Assembly (NCBI RefSeq): GCF_023065955.2
Contig: NW_026623089.1
Coordinates: forward strand, 36,548,767 to 36,612,766
Length of the DNA: 64,000 nucleotides
Origin: Ursus arctos
Lineage: Eukaryota; Chordata; Mammalia; Carnivora; Ursidae
Direction of reading: 5' to 3'
Shown here: positions 34,110-44,069 of the stretch, piece by piece
Position numbering within the stretch: position 1 is the stretch's first letter
Layout of the letters: each line of letters opens with the position of its first letter
Notes under the pieces: model-generated
The model's input: only the letters and a program-made list of their open reading frames with translations
Databases searched by the model: none
Told to the model about the DNA's origin: nothing
Position numbers and translations under genes: made by a program

Positions 34110-34630
34110 TTCGGCTGCAGTTCACTCGTAGGCTAGCGGGTCTCTGGTCTCCGCGTCTCGCTGCTGGGGCCGCGGCCATTTCCCGGAACGGACCCCCGTC
34201 TCCGGAGCCTCTGCGGCGCACGCTCTCCGCCGGGGCTGATGGGAAGTCGCGTGCGGCCCCGCTGCGCACGGACGCTCGGCGGCGGGCTCCTACGGCTCTG
34301 CTGCGTGGGGGCATAGCCGTGCTCCGTCCGCGTGTCCTTACGGAACTGCGCACTAGCGCGGCGCGGACGGCCGCGGCGGCACGTGGCGGATAGTGCGCGG
34401 TTGAGAGGAGCTGATGCGCGCCGGGGGTGGCTCCCGACCCCGAGGTGGGGAAAGGCGGGCCGCCCGCGGGGAAAGCGGGGCCCGGCGCCGGCTGCCTCGG
34501 AGGGTTGCGGCCCTGGGCGAGTGCGCCGAGCCTGCCAAGGCGTCTTGGGTCCTCTCCCAGTAGCGCCCCCTGGGGGAGGCCTGGCTCTCAGCCGGCTTCT
34601 CTGCGCTGAGAACGAAAGCATCTGTGAGCC
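34110..34630. promoter_or_regulatory. CpG island, candidate promoter
   Basis: The only CpG-dense stretch in the window: dozens of CpGs in about 500 bp, with GCGGCGCACGC, GCGCGGCGCGGACGGCCGCG and CGGGGCCCGGCGCCGG, against CpG-poor repeats either side. GGCCATTTCCCGGAAC near 34,175 contains YY1-like and ETS-like cores. There is no TATA box. Frames through it (minus 34,133-34,621; plus 34,332-34,649) are Arg/Pro/Gly-rich, as expected from composition, and I do not call them genes. Direction is unresolved: a GTAAGG donor-like site lies on the minus strand near 34,340 and CAG|GTGAGG on the plus strand at 34,747. Confidence 0.8.
34561..34579 (-). promoter_or_regulatory. CTCF-like binding site
   Basis: TAGCGCCCCCTGGGGGAGG agrees with the reverse complement of the CTCF core (CCACCAGGGGGCGCTA) over TAGCGCCCCCTGG. 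It sits at the right edge of the CpG island. Confidence 0.6.
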
Positions 34631-34650
34631 TAGTAGTCGTGGTGGTTAAT

Positions 34651-34790
34651 GATAAAGCAGCTGGCATTTCTTTGAATTTTCACAACCATTTGTTTTAGCA
34701 GATAAAGAGGAGAGGTGATGATTCACCCAAGTTCACGAAGCCAGCAGGTGAGGGGGGTGGGTTAAAGGCCTGATCTGTTGTTCAAATCTC
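34651..34790 (+). mobile_element. MIR fragment
   Basis: TTTTCACAACCATTTGTTTT, AAGAGGAGAGGTGATGATTC and ACCCAAGTTCACGAAGCCAG fit the MIR core in sense orientation, strongly diverged. Confidence 0.55.
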
Positions 34791-36149
34791 TAATAGGCCA
34801 CTCTATCTGGAAACCAGCGTTGGGTTCCTTCACAGCCCCCAGGTGGCAAGGTGCGTTCCTGGCTCTCAGGAGCCGTGGGGTCAGAGTCCATAATTGAGAC
34901 TATGGGCACCTCCCAACTTTCCCAGCTTGTGTGCCCAGCAGTTCTGATTTGAGCCTATAGAAGGTCGGTCTAGTCTGGGGGAGCAACCTTCGGGAGAGTC
35001 AGATTGGGGGTCTTGTATGAAGATTCCAATTAAATGATTTTGTCCTCTAGGTCCCAGTTCCGTTTCCCTCGGAGCAAAGCAATTCTAGGAAGATAAAAGG
35101 GAGGGAACGGCATAAATCAGAAACCCATCTGGAAGAAAACACCCCTGAGACCTTCCTCAGACCTTTCACCAGAGCTCTGAACAGAAGAGGAAGAAACCCC
35201 CAAAGAAACAGACTCTAGATTTCCAAGGCCAGAAGCAATTTTTGATCTCCCCGCCCTAAATGAACATGCTTTCAGGTGTCACATCTGACACTCACAGGTC
35301 TGTGACGGTGGAAGATCAAGACCAGGTTTCAGCAAGAGAGGTGTGCTGCCTTAAGTGGTGAGTGGGGCAGGCTGCACAGAAACGTCAGGGCTCTTTGGGG
35401 GGTTGGCCTGAGGAAGGGATCACCAAGGAGGAAGTTTTATTTAACTTCCTACACAGCCTACCTTTCCGTTCTCATTTTTCCAAATCCTGAACTTGTATAT
35501 GGTGTATATCCATGTATTTAGTATCTAGATATTTTTTATTCTTTTTTTTTTTCTGAACTTTATTCTGAACTTAGAATCACATCGTGGTAGCGCAGGAGGC
35601 GTTTATGAGATTATCTATTTCTGCCTCATTTGAAAGAAAACATCTGGAGCCTGAGAAGGTAAATGAAATGTTACAGATCACTCCTTTGTTACTGATCAAG
35701 GCAGAAGAGTGTCTTGGTTTCTTGATTCCGAAGATGTCTCCTTTGCACAGCAAAAAAAAATTTCTTATCAAAAGGTTATGAAATTGCAACTAATTTGGGC
35801 AGATTAAAAAAAAACATTTAAAGTGCTGATTCTCTTTTTTAGAGTTTCTGTGAATTGTTCAACAATGTTTCCAGTGTCACATTGGTAGGAACACAGATAA
35901 TGCAATCTCGTCGGTATTTGTAACCACATCAATTTAAAGAAAAAACTTTCTATATCAGTATCCTGAGTGCATATATTGGTTGTGTTCTAAGTTTTTTGTG
36001 TGTGCTTAAATCATAGGCAGAATATTAATATAATCAATGGATTGTGTATGTTTACTTTCACCTACTCAAAAATTGTACGTCTAAGCTCAATATGATCTAG
36101 TCACTGATGATACGTCTCCATGTTTTTTAAACTGCTTCTGTGGAGCATT
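34791..36149. other. mostly unassigned single-copy-looking DNA
   Basis: Around 1.36 kb with normal composition and little recognisable repeat. A pyrimidine-poor acceptor-like TGTCCTCTAG at about 35,050 precedes a purine-rich run to 35,275, but no protein family is visible. A short frame at 35,584-35,781 has no motif. Confidence 0.4.
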
Positions 36150-36560
36150 TTTGAAAGGTGAGTCCAGGAGCTGCAAGGCAGGTTGTGTTTTTCCTGACTT
36201 CATTCTTACTTCCTTCTTCCCCTGCTCTACCTTTACACTTCTCCATACTTTCCCCAAACCAGCAGAAAAGGAACAGATCCCAGGTGAATTGTTTATTTCT
36301 TACTTCCAGCTTATTTATAATGCCTTGTATGAGACTTTTAAGAGTTAGTAGATTAGAATGGAAATACAGAAATTACAAATCAACAACAGGGAAAAATACA
36401 GTAGCAGATCAAGAACAGGGTGATGTAATATATAGATACGTACAGGTTTTGTGATCTTGCAGAGTTCTCAAAGATGAGCTGCAGATTTGTTTCTGATCTT
36501 TCTGATAGCCATGGAAAAATACACACATCTGTTATATGATTTACATTTTCCATAAAGAGA
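36150..36560 (+). repeat. low-copy duplicated segment, copy B
   Basis: The partner of 60-420 and 759-830, with matching block order. It lacks the SINEs that interrupt copy A, so it shows the pre-insertion layout. Confidence 0.55.
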
Positions 36561-36784
36561 AATCATATTGATTGTTAATGGGGCATGAAGGCTTCCTAGC
36601 GTTAAAGTCTAAAAAAAGTTCCTTCTTGCACTCTGTGTGGATGATGAAGTGTGCAGCCTTCCAACAACTTCCCTAAAAGAAGTGCAGCCTCTTTCATTGA
36701 GTAGTTCTTCAATGGGAACAGAAGTCTCGAGAGCTAAGGGAGAACTCAGTGAATGTAGATTTTCAGAGAATCAAAATATCGTGT

Positions 36785-36935
36785 CTGGTACTGCATGCTG
36801 TCCAATACAGTAACCAGCAGCCACATGTAGATATTTCATTTAGAACAATTAAAATTTAGTTCCTAAGTCACGTGTCAGCATTTAAATGCATGTGACTAGT
36901 GCCTACCAAATTGAACAGCAGTGCTCTAGACCATT
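36785..36935. mobile_element. small non-autonomous DNA transposon (MER type)
   Basis: Imperfect terminal inverted repeats: CTGTCCAATACAGTAACC at the left and the reversed counterpart CCTACCAAATTGAACAGCAG at the right, with CCACATGTAG / CATGTGACTAG just inside. Confidence 0.6.
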
Positions 36936-37090
36936 TTCTGATGTTCCTGTATGATCCAGGGATAAAATGTAGAGTATCTGGAGAAAGCAATTGAGTGTAT
37001 CTCCTTTACTGATTATTTCAGTAAATGATTCCCCCCCCCGCCAATTAGGCTGTATTTATTGGCGTCACAGATAGTTCAGAGTTATACTCT

Positions 37091-37280
37091 TTTTTTTTTT
37101 TTAAGATTTTTAAAAATTTATTTGACAGAGCACAAACAGGAGGAGCGGCAGGCAGAGGGAGAGGGAGAAACAGACTCCCCATAGAGCAGAGAGCTCCATG
37201 AGGGGCTAGATCCCAGGATGCTGGGATTATGACCCGAATGGAAGGCAGTTGCTTAACCGACTGAACCACCCAGGCGCCCC
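37091..37280 (-). mobile_element. Can-SINE (long form)
   Basis: Follows a T run; head ends CACCCAGGCGCCCC, then TACTCTTTGG echoes TATACTCTTTT at the left. A C-run lies just upstream (37,030). Confidence 0.9.
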
Positions 37281-37319
37281 TACTCTTTGGCTTTTATGTC
37301 CATAGTTCTGTTTCACATT

Positions 37320-38160
37320 TCAGACCATTCTTGCTTCTTCCTTCCCAGTTGTCTTAATCTCCTTTTGTAAAGGTCACAATGACCTAATTATAATAAAATA
37401 ATGGCTGTTACCAGTGCCTGCCGTCTCATGGACACTGTTGACTGTTCTTTCCTGAGAGTCTCTTGTTGGTTTCTCCAACATCACCCCACTGGCTTGTGCC
37501 TTTGTCTAGATTTTCTCTTTCATGGTGCTTTCTTTCATCCTTTTGCCCTTAAACATTATCATCCTCAGGAGACTGTCCCAATCTCTCTGCTTCTTGTTAT
37601 TCTCATTGTCCCTCACAGATTCATCCTCTCTGTGCTTATACCTGAGGAGTGCTTGTGGGACTCCAGAGTTTGTCTTTCCAGTGTACCTAGCTGCCGCTCC
37701 CCTGTGTGTAATTTGTTCAAAAGCAACAGATCCATAATTAAAGTATTGCTTTATTCTCTGTCTAATGGTGGCACTGCTTAGCCAGTCACAAGTGATAGAA
37801 AGCAGGTCCTAAACCACTCTGTGACTCAGTTCTCCTGTCCATCTAGTTAGTCATCCCATTCTTGTTTCTTTTAAATTGTTAAGATTTCTTAAATTTGTCT
37901 TTTCTGTCTTATCCTTGTAGCCTACCATAGCTTCATTTTCTCTTCTTTATTCCAGTCTTTATGCTTCTCTTCTACATCTCAAGCTTATTTTCAGTAATTT
38001 GTCTAAAATGTTCATCAGGTAGTGTTTCTTCCACTTTACTGACCGCCAGCCATCCACAGGGCAGAGTCCGAGATCCTGTGACACAGGAGGCTCCTGCCGA
38101 TACCAGGACTTCCTATTTCCCATCATCGAATACCTACCACGGCTGGTCTACTATTTACCA
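37320..38160 (+). mobile_element. probable L2 fragment, sense
   Basis: TAAAGGTCACAATGACCTAA, GGACACTGTTGACTGTTCTT and TCTCCAACATCACCCCACTG parallel the L2 region that follows its reverse transcriptase. It is more diverged than the copy at 5.15 kb, and some of the 3' part may be something else. Confidence 0.5.
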
Positions 38161-38442
38161 GTGAAGTATTGAGTAACTGTGATATGTTTCTTCTGTGGAT
38201 TGCTTTGTTTATATATTTACTCACTTTCCTCTATTTTTTATGACCTTGTAAAAATCCTTTATGTAATTTGGACAGTAATCCTTTTTCTCTTATTTATTAC
38301 TTATCAATACTTTTTCTCACTTTCTTCTTTCTTTCTTTGAAAGACATAGTTAATAATAAAATTTAGTAACTTTATTAATAAAAATTTAAGTTGTGATATA
38401 CTCAGTGCATTTTTTTAATGTCTTTAAAAAAACCATTTGCTT

Positions 38443-38567
38443 GGGGGCACCTGGCTGGCTCAGTCAGAAGAGCATGCGACTCGATCTCTGGATTGTGAGT
38501 TTGAGCCCGATGTTGGGGTAGAGACTACTAAAAAAAAAAAAAAAAGAAAACTTAAAAAAATAAAAAG
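38443..38567 (+). mobile_element. Can-SINE (short form), plus orientation
   Basis: GGGGGCACCTGGCTGGCTCA head, GATGTTGGGGTAGAGACTAC end and A-rich tail. ACCATTTGC flanks both sides. Confidence 0.9.
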
Positions 38568-38644
38568 ACCATTTGCCTTTGACAAAATTATGAGGAAGAG
38601 TCCTTGCATATTAATCATCATTATTTTAAATAATCTGTGTGATA

Positions 38645-39020
38645 GGGGCGCCTGGGTGGCTGAGTTGGTTAAGCGTCTACCTTTGGGGACGCCTGGGTGG
38701 CTCAGTCGTTAAGCATCTGTCTTCGGCTCAGGGTGTGATCCCAGAGTCTTGGGATCGAGCCCCACATCAGTTTCCTCCGCTAGGAGCCTGCTTCTTCCTC
38801 TCCCACTCCCCCTGCTTGTGTTCCCTCTTTCGTTGGCTGTCTCTCTCTCTCTGTCAAATAAATAAAATCTTAAAAAAAAAAAAAGCATCTGCCTTTGGCT
38901 AAGGTCGTGATTCCAGGGTCCTGGGATTGAGTCCCCAGTCAGGCTCCCTGCTCAGTGGGGAGTCTGCTTCTCTCTCTCTCTTGCTCTCTCTCAAATAAAT
39001 AAGTAAAATTAAAAAAAAAT
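38645..39020 (+). mobile_element. Can-SINE with a second Can-SINE nested in its head
   Basis: Outer duplication AAATAATCTGTGTGATA / AAATTATCTGTGTGATA (38,628 and 39,021). Inner SINE 38,687-38,884 with GCGTCTACCTTTGG / GCATCTGCCTTTGG (38,673 and 38,885). Both are plus strand. Confidence 0.95.
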
Positions 39021-39037
39021 AAATTATCTGTGTGATA

Positions 39038-40793
39038 ATACCAACATCTGTGTCATAACTGAGTCTGGTTCTTATTCCTTTTTTCTTGCTTATTGGCTTA
39101 CCTTGTAGTTTTTTGTTGAAAGTTGGGCAAGTATCTGGTAATAGAAACTGAGGTAAGTAGATCTTTAGCGTGAGGACTTGTGTTATTCTGGCCAGAAGTC
39201 GAGCTGTGTTTAATGTTTGTTGTAGCCATAGGTGTCGGAGGCTTCACTTATTTTTGTCTCCCCTCTTGACTTTGAGATTCTGTGAGGTCTCTGTGTCAGA
39301 GTGAGAGTCTGTGTCTTGCAGCTGTCTTAGCTCTCATCTATTGGTGTTATGCTGGAGTCCTCTTGGAGTGGTGATAAAGTGTGGCGGGAAAGCATTCTAA
39401 AATCTCATGATTATTATTATTATTATTTTGCTTGCAACCTTTTATTTTATTTTTTTAATGTTTTTTTTTTATTATATTATGATTAAATCTCAGTCTTTCA
39501 GTGAGCCTGTGTCCCTGGGCTATGATTTTCACAAGTATTTCTTTAATGGTATAGTTTTCCCCACCCTGCCTCCTACTTCCTTCCTTGGCTGAGTGTCTCC
39601 TCTATTCCTTGAAACAATTATCTTTTAAAAACTATTCCCTTCCCTCTCACCTTAAGTAGGACAGGAAGGCTAGACATGGATAGAGTGAAGAATTCCCTTC
39701 CTCCAACTGGGATTAGATTTCAGAGTAGGCCTTTGTTATGAAGAAGATTCTGAATTTATTTCCACAGTGGTTACTGTTGCCCTATTCTTGCCAGGTCTAA
39801 GTGGATCTTTCTCAGATCTTCTTCATGAGAACCTGGTGAACTTGTGGGAGGGAAGGCCCATAAACGTGCGGTGACCCCACTAAGACTGCTGTACCCAGTT
39901 GTTTACTCTGATGCTTCTCTCAACTTAGCCTCCAGTGATTTTCAGATTTACCATTTAAGTATTCCTTCCAGTTTGTGGCTCTGGCAGCTTCTGCTCCAAA
40001 TAAGCAGATGTCGGCTGTGACTCTCTGGATGTGCCTATCTCCAGATTTCAGGGTGGCAGTTTGCCTTGTGAGCTCCGTTCTCTGATGGGCTCAAGGACAG
40101 TCACTGAGTTTTAGTTTGTGTAGCTTTTTCTTGTTATAAGAATGGGAGTGGTGACTTCCAAGTTCTTTAAATGTCAGAGCTGAAACCAAAGTTTTGTTTT
40201 GTTTTGTTTTGATTCTGAACCTTTTTAATATGTCTCTTTCAATGTGAAAACGCAAAGGCTTTCGACTGTGAAAGTATCTTATTTACATCATGATTAATTC
40301 TTTTCTGTCTGTTCCTTTAATTTACTGGAATCCTTGTTATTACATGTTAGCTCTTCTGGTTATGTGAGCCAATACCATTGTCTTTGTATAGTAATTACTT
40401 TGCTTGGACTTGTTTGCTCAGGATTCTAGTTCCTCTTATATGGGATAGTTATTGGGCTTTACTTGATCTGGGTTGTATATTTCCCGAGTAATTTGATGGA
40501 CAGGTTGTTAGGGTCTCTTGAGCAGATGTCACCCAGCAGATAAGAGAGGGCAAGTCAGTTTCTACTTTTGTGATGGCTAATAAGCTGGAAAACTGTTACT
40601 TGTCTATATTATCAGGAGAGAAGGCTCTACCCCCTTGTACATTTGGCAGTCTTTCATTCTACATCCTAGGAGATTTGCAGAATTGGTCATTTACGTCCAT
40701 CCATTCTATTTCAGGCCTTCTCTAAAGAGTTTTGATTTTGTTTTTCACAGTTCAGTAGTCAAGTTTCTCAATTTTTGAGAATTAGCTCTTGAT
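39038..40793 (-). mobile_element. old L1 5' region, antisense
   Basis: Parallels 13,500-13,945: GATCTTTAGCGTGAGGACTTGTG-type, GTCTTGCAGCTG and AATAAGCTGGAAAACTGTTA words. ACCAACATCTGTGTCATAAC near 39,041 is typical of reversed L1M 5' sequence. A short AT-rich insert bounded by AAATCTCA (39,399 and 39,485) may be a very short L1 tail. Confidence 0.55.
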
Positions 40794-40811
40794 CTCTGAT
40801 GGTTCCTTGTT

Positions 40812-41014
40812 TTTTTTTTTTTTTTTAAAGATTTTATTTATTTATTCGATAGAGATAGAGACAGCCAGCGAGAGAGGGAACACAAGCAGGGGGAGTGGGA
40901 GAGGAAGAAGCAGGCTCATAGCAGAGGAGCCTGATGTGGGGCTCGATTCCAGAACGCCAGGATCACGCCCTGAGCCGAAGGCAGACGCTTAACCGCTGTG
41001 CCACCCAGGCTCCC
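40812..41014 (-). mobile_element. Can-SINE (young long form)
   Basis: Exact CTCTGATGGTTCCTTGTT at 40,794-40,811 and 41,015-41,032. Confidence 0.96.
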
Positions 41015-41379
41015 CTCTGATGGTTCCTTGTTATTAAAGTCAGTCCTTAAGCAGTTGTCTACTCAAATCTGTAAAAGCACCATTGGGAATTAAAAGCAGA
41101 TTTTCTTTCATTTCTTGCTGTGATTTTGCTTTATCCATATTCAGTTGTTTTGATTATCTTAGTTCTTGCCATTATGCCCTTGGTTTTTAAAAAACATCCT
41201 GCTTCTTCGTTTTCTATTCATTTTCCATAGGTGAAGACTTATGTGTTTAATGTAAATTGCTAGTTTTGTTTTCACCTTTTGTATAATTTTTGCTCATTTT
41301 TCATGGCCTATTCTTTCAGGCTCCTGTGTGGAGTTCTCTCTTTCTTTGGGAGCCATCTGACTCTGCTAGCCTGACCTTC

Positions 41380-41540
41380 CTCTTGGGCTCCCTCCCCGAG
41401 CTCAGAACCACATGTCCAGCTACCTCCTGGTGATCTCCACCTGTCTGTTCCACAGATATTTCAGGCACAACATTTCTAACTCTTATTTCTGTCCAACATC
41501 TTTGTCTCTGCTTCCCAGTCTGCAAATGGCACCTCGTTTA
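41380..41540 (+). mobile_element. L2-like fragment, repeat unit 1
   Basis: CTCAGAACCACATGTCCAGC, CACCTGTCTGTTCCACAGAT and GCAAATGGCACCTCGTTTAC recall the L2 3' part. Much of it recurs at 42,065-42,210. Confidence 0.5.
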
Positions 41541-41621
41541 CCTGGGTGCTCATAAAGATACCCTGGGAGGCAGTTTCTTTGTCTTTCCTTTTGTACCATG
41601 AATCAAGGACATGATTTTTTC

Positions 41622-41825
41622 TTTTTCTTTTTTTTTTCAAGATTATTTATTTATTTGTCAGAGAGAAAGAGAGAGCGGGAGCACAAACAGGAGGAGCAGC
41701 AGGCAGAAGGAGAAGCAGGCTCCCTGCTCAGCAAGGAGCCCGATGTGAGACTTGATCCCAGGACCCTGGGATCGCGACCCTAGCTGAAGGCAGACGCCCA
41801 ACCAACTGAGCCACCTAGCTGTCCT
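41622..41825 (-). mobile_element. Can-SINE (long form)
   Basis: AAGGACATGATTTT / AAGGACGTGATTTT bound it (41,605 and 41,826). Confidence 0.93.
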
Positions 41826-41845
41826 AAGGACGTGATTTTCTTTGA

Positions 41846-41996
41846 GCTTTTTCTGTTGGATCAAGTCTCTGTTCCAGCTCTCCATTATTAGCCCCTGGAT
41901 TAGGTGGTGAAAGGCAAAGACCAGGATGAGAGCTGACCACTTAATCCAGGGGTTAATAATGGAGAGGTGGAACAGACTTGACCCAACAGAAAAAGC
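41846..41996. repeat. near-perfect inverted repeat (hairpin)
   Basis: Left arm 41,846-41,902 (57 nt) and right arm 41,942-41,996 (55 nt) are reverse complements apart from a 2-nt insertion and three substitutions. The loop is about 39 nt. The arms begin GCTTTTTCTGTTGG and end CCCCTGGATTA before the loop. A transcript from either strand would fold into a long stem. Confidence 0.93.
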
Positions 41997-42064
41997 CATA
42001 TATGTAATTTAAATTTCTCTAATGGTCACATTAAAAAATATAACAAGTGGAATTAATTTCCATC
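41997..42064. mobile_element. possible scrap of a MER-type DNA transposon
   Basis: AATTTCTCTAATGGTCACAT and AACAAGTGGAATTAATTT resemble the interior of the family I associate with 36,785-36,935. Low support. Confidence 0.3.
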
Positions 42065-42230
42065 TTGGGTTCCCTCCGGAATTCAGAACCATACATCCAG
42101 CTCCCTGTGGAGCTGTCCGTCTACCTGTTCCGTAGACATGTCAGGTACAACATGCCTAAGACCTCTCTAACTCTTAATTCTGCCCAGCCTTTTTCTGCTC
42201 CGTATTTTCATTAACACATCTTAGATTCTA
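42065..42230 (+). mobile_element. L2-like fragment, repeat unit 2
   Basis: A direct, diverged repeat of 41,380-41,540, sharing CTCCCT, CAGAACC, TCCAGCT, CTGTTCC, CAGGYACAACAT and CTAACTCTTA in order. Confidence 0.5.
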
Positions 42231-42361
42231 CTTCGGCTGTGCTGAATTAGTGTTCTCTCAACCTGTTTGAAAATATTCTCTGCTGTATTTCTACACAGAC
42301 TATTTATGGGAACTAATTCTCCAATCATTTCAAACTTACTATTTTTTAAAATTTGTATTTA

Positions 42362-42690
42362 AAACATTTTTAATTTGAGTATATTTGGCATGCAATGTTA
42401 CGTTAGTTTCAGGTGTACAACATAGCATTCGGCAAGTTTGTACATAATGCTATGCTCACCGCAAGTGTAGCTGCCATCTGTCAGCACACAGCGCCGTCAT
42501 TGACAGGATCACTGGCTATATTCCTTACGCTGCGCCTTTTATTCCCGTGACTTATTCACTCCATAACGGAAAGCCAGTATTCCCTACTTCCCTTCACCCA
42601 TGTTGCCCGTCCCTCCACCTCCCTTCCCTCTGGCAACCGTCACCCATCAGGTTGTTCTCTGTATTTATAGGTCTGATTTTGCTTTTTGTC
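42362..42690 (-). mobile_element. L1 (L1MA/MB-like) 3' end, antisense
   Basis: GTTTCAGGTGTACAACATAG, a CATCTGTCAGCACACAGCG stretch and CCCTCTGGCAACCGTCACCC match the reversed L1 3' UTR. Confidence 0.85.
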
Positions 42691-42965
42691 CAACTTCTTA
42701 TTGAGACTCTGAATAAACAATAATAATTGAGTAGTAACATCTTCTGACTTATCAAGAGCAAGGCCACTTGATTATTTGTCTGGTGTTTTAATTGACAATT
42801 GATGTTTCTTCCAGTATCCTCAACTCTGTGAGCAACTCTCCTCACCAAGAGGCTAATAGGCATAAACAAGTTTATTTTCTCTGGATATATTTCTTAAGCT
42901 ATTTAATAAAATATTATATATTTTTGATGTATTATTATTATCATCATTATTATTATTATTATTAG
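42691..42965. repeat. unassigned AT-rich DNA ending in (ATT)n
   Basis: A TTA/ATT trinucleotide run occupies about 42,929-42,965. Nothing is recognised before it. Confidence 0.6.
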
Positions 42966-43262
42966 GCTCTTCCATTAACTGTTTGACCCCTGGCAAGTCA
43001 CTTTCCTTCTCTGGGAATTACTTTTTTTTAATCTATAAAATGATGTGATAAATTGATGAGCCTGCAAAGCATGTGATTGACTAGGTGAATGAATCTGTGG
43101 CTCATTACATTGATGTCTCAAAATGAGAAATCTGAGTACAGAATGAATTTAAGCTCCTTATCTTCCCTGGGCCTCAGTTTCCTCATTTATAAAATGGATG
43201 TAGTGATACCTCACCGAATTGTCATGGTGGTTAAGTAATACTAGGCATATAAAACCCTAGAA
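42966..43262 (-). mobile_element. MIR fragments, reversed
   Basis: GACCCCTGGCAAGTCACTTT and GGGCCTCAGTTTCCTCATTT are the reversed MIR core, seen twice with a gap between, so probably two copies or one interrupted copy. Confidence 0.7.
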
Positions 43263-43343
43263 TAATGCTTTTCATGTGCTACATATTAGAAATTGATAGT
43301 TGTGATTATTACTATGTACTAGATGTTTTAAATACCTTATCCC

Positions 43344-43480
43344 AGTGGTTCACAAACTTTCGCGTGATGCGTCAAAGTCACCACTCGGAGGTGGGGCTGG
43401 ATAATTTGCATTTCTATCAAGTTCCAGGTGATGCTGATGCCACTCTGGTCCGGAGACCGCACTGGGAGAACTGCTGTATC
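43344..43480. mobile_element. MER5A-type hAT element, internally deleted
   Basis: TTCACAAACTTTCGCGTGAT at the left and CCAGGTGATGCTGATGCCAC...GAGAACTGCTGTAT at the right fit MER5A ends. Confidence 0.65.
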
Positions 43481-43481
43481 A

Positions 43482-43572
43482 TTTCGTTTAATCCTCACCA
43501 AGATTACAGATAATATTACTTGAACAGAGAGGTTAAGTAACTCATCCCAGTTTCTCCAGCTGGTAAGTGAGT
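43482..43572 (+). mobile_element. MIR fragment
   Basis: TTTAATCCTCACCAAGATTA, GAGAGGTTAAGTAACTCATC and CCAGCTGGTAAGTGA follow the MIR core. Confidence 0.75.
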
Positions 43573-43620
43573 ATTTTCACTTATGATTGAAAGAACATAA
43601 CTTTTTAAATGGCTGAATGA

Positions 43621-43928
43621 GGGGCACCTGGCTGGCTCAGTCGGTGGAGCATGCAACCCTTGATCTTGGGGTTGTGAGTTTGAGCCCCACATTGGGCATA
43701 GAGATTACTTAAAAATAAAATCTTAAAAAAATAAATGGCTGGGGCACCTGGGTGGCTCAATTGGTAAGCGTCTGCCTTCAGCTTGGGTTATGATCCCAGG
43801 GTTTTGGGATCGAGTCCTGCATTGGGCTTCCTGCTCAGAGGGGAGTCTGCTTCTCCTTCTCCCTCTGCCCCTCCCTCGTCCTCATTCTCTGTCTCTCAAA
43901 TAAGTAAATAAAACATCGTTAAAAAAAA
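43621..43928 (+). mobile_element. two head-to-tail Can-SINEs sharing a target
   Basis: Short-form SINE 43,621-43,731, then long-form SINE 43,741-43,928. TAAATGGCT occurs before the first (43,606), between them (43,732) and after the second (43,929). Confidence 0.93.
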
Positions 43929-44069
43929 TAAATGGCTGAAGGAGATTATTACTGATATTTTTATTTTCTAAAAATTTTCTGAAACACCTTAATGCTTTTG
44001 AAATTAGGAAGTGATCATTGTCAAAGGAACATGCAGGTGGCCAGGCAGAAGAGTATATTGTAAAATAGC

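Noticed and set aside
34133..34649. Long frames on both strands in the CpG island (162 and 105 codons)
   Set aside because: Arg/Pro/Gly-rich translations expected from GC-rich DNA; overlapping long frames in several phases, no domain, no supporting splice structure.
36640..36700. Possible C/D-box snoRNA (GATGATGA near 36,646)
   Set aside because: No D box or terminal stem at a suitable distance.
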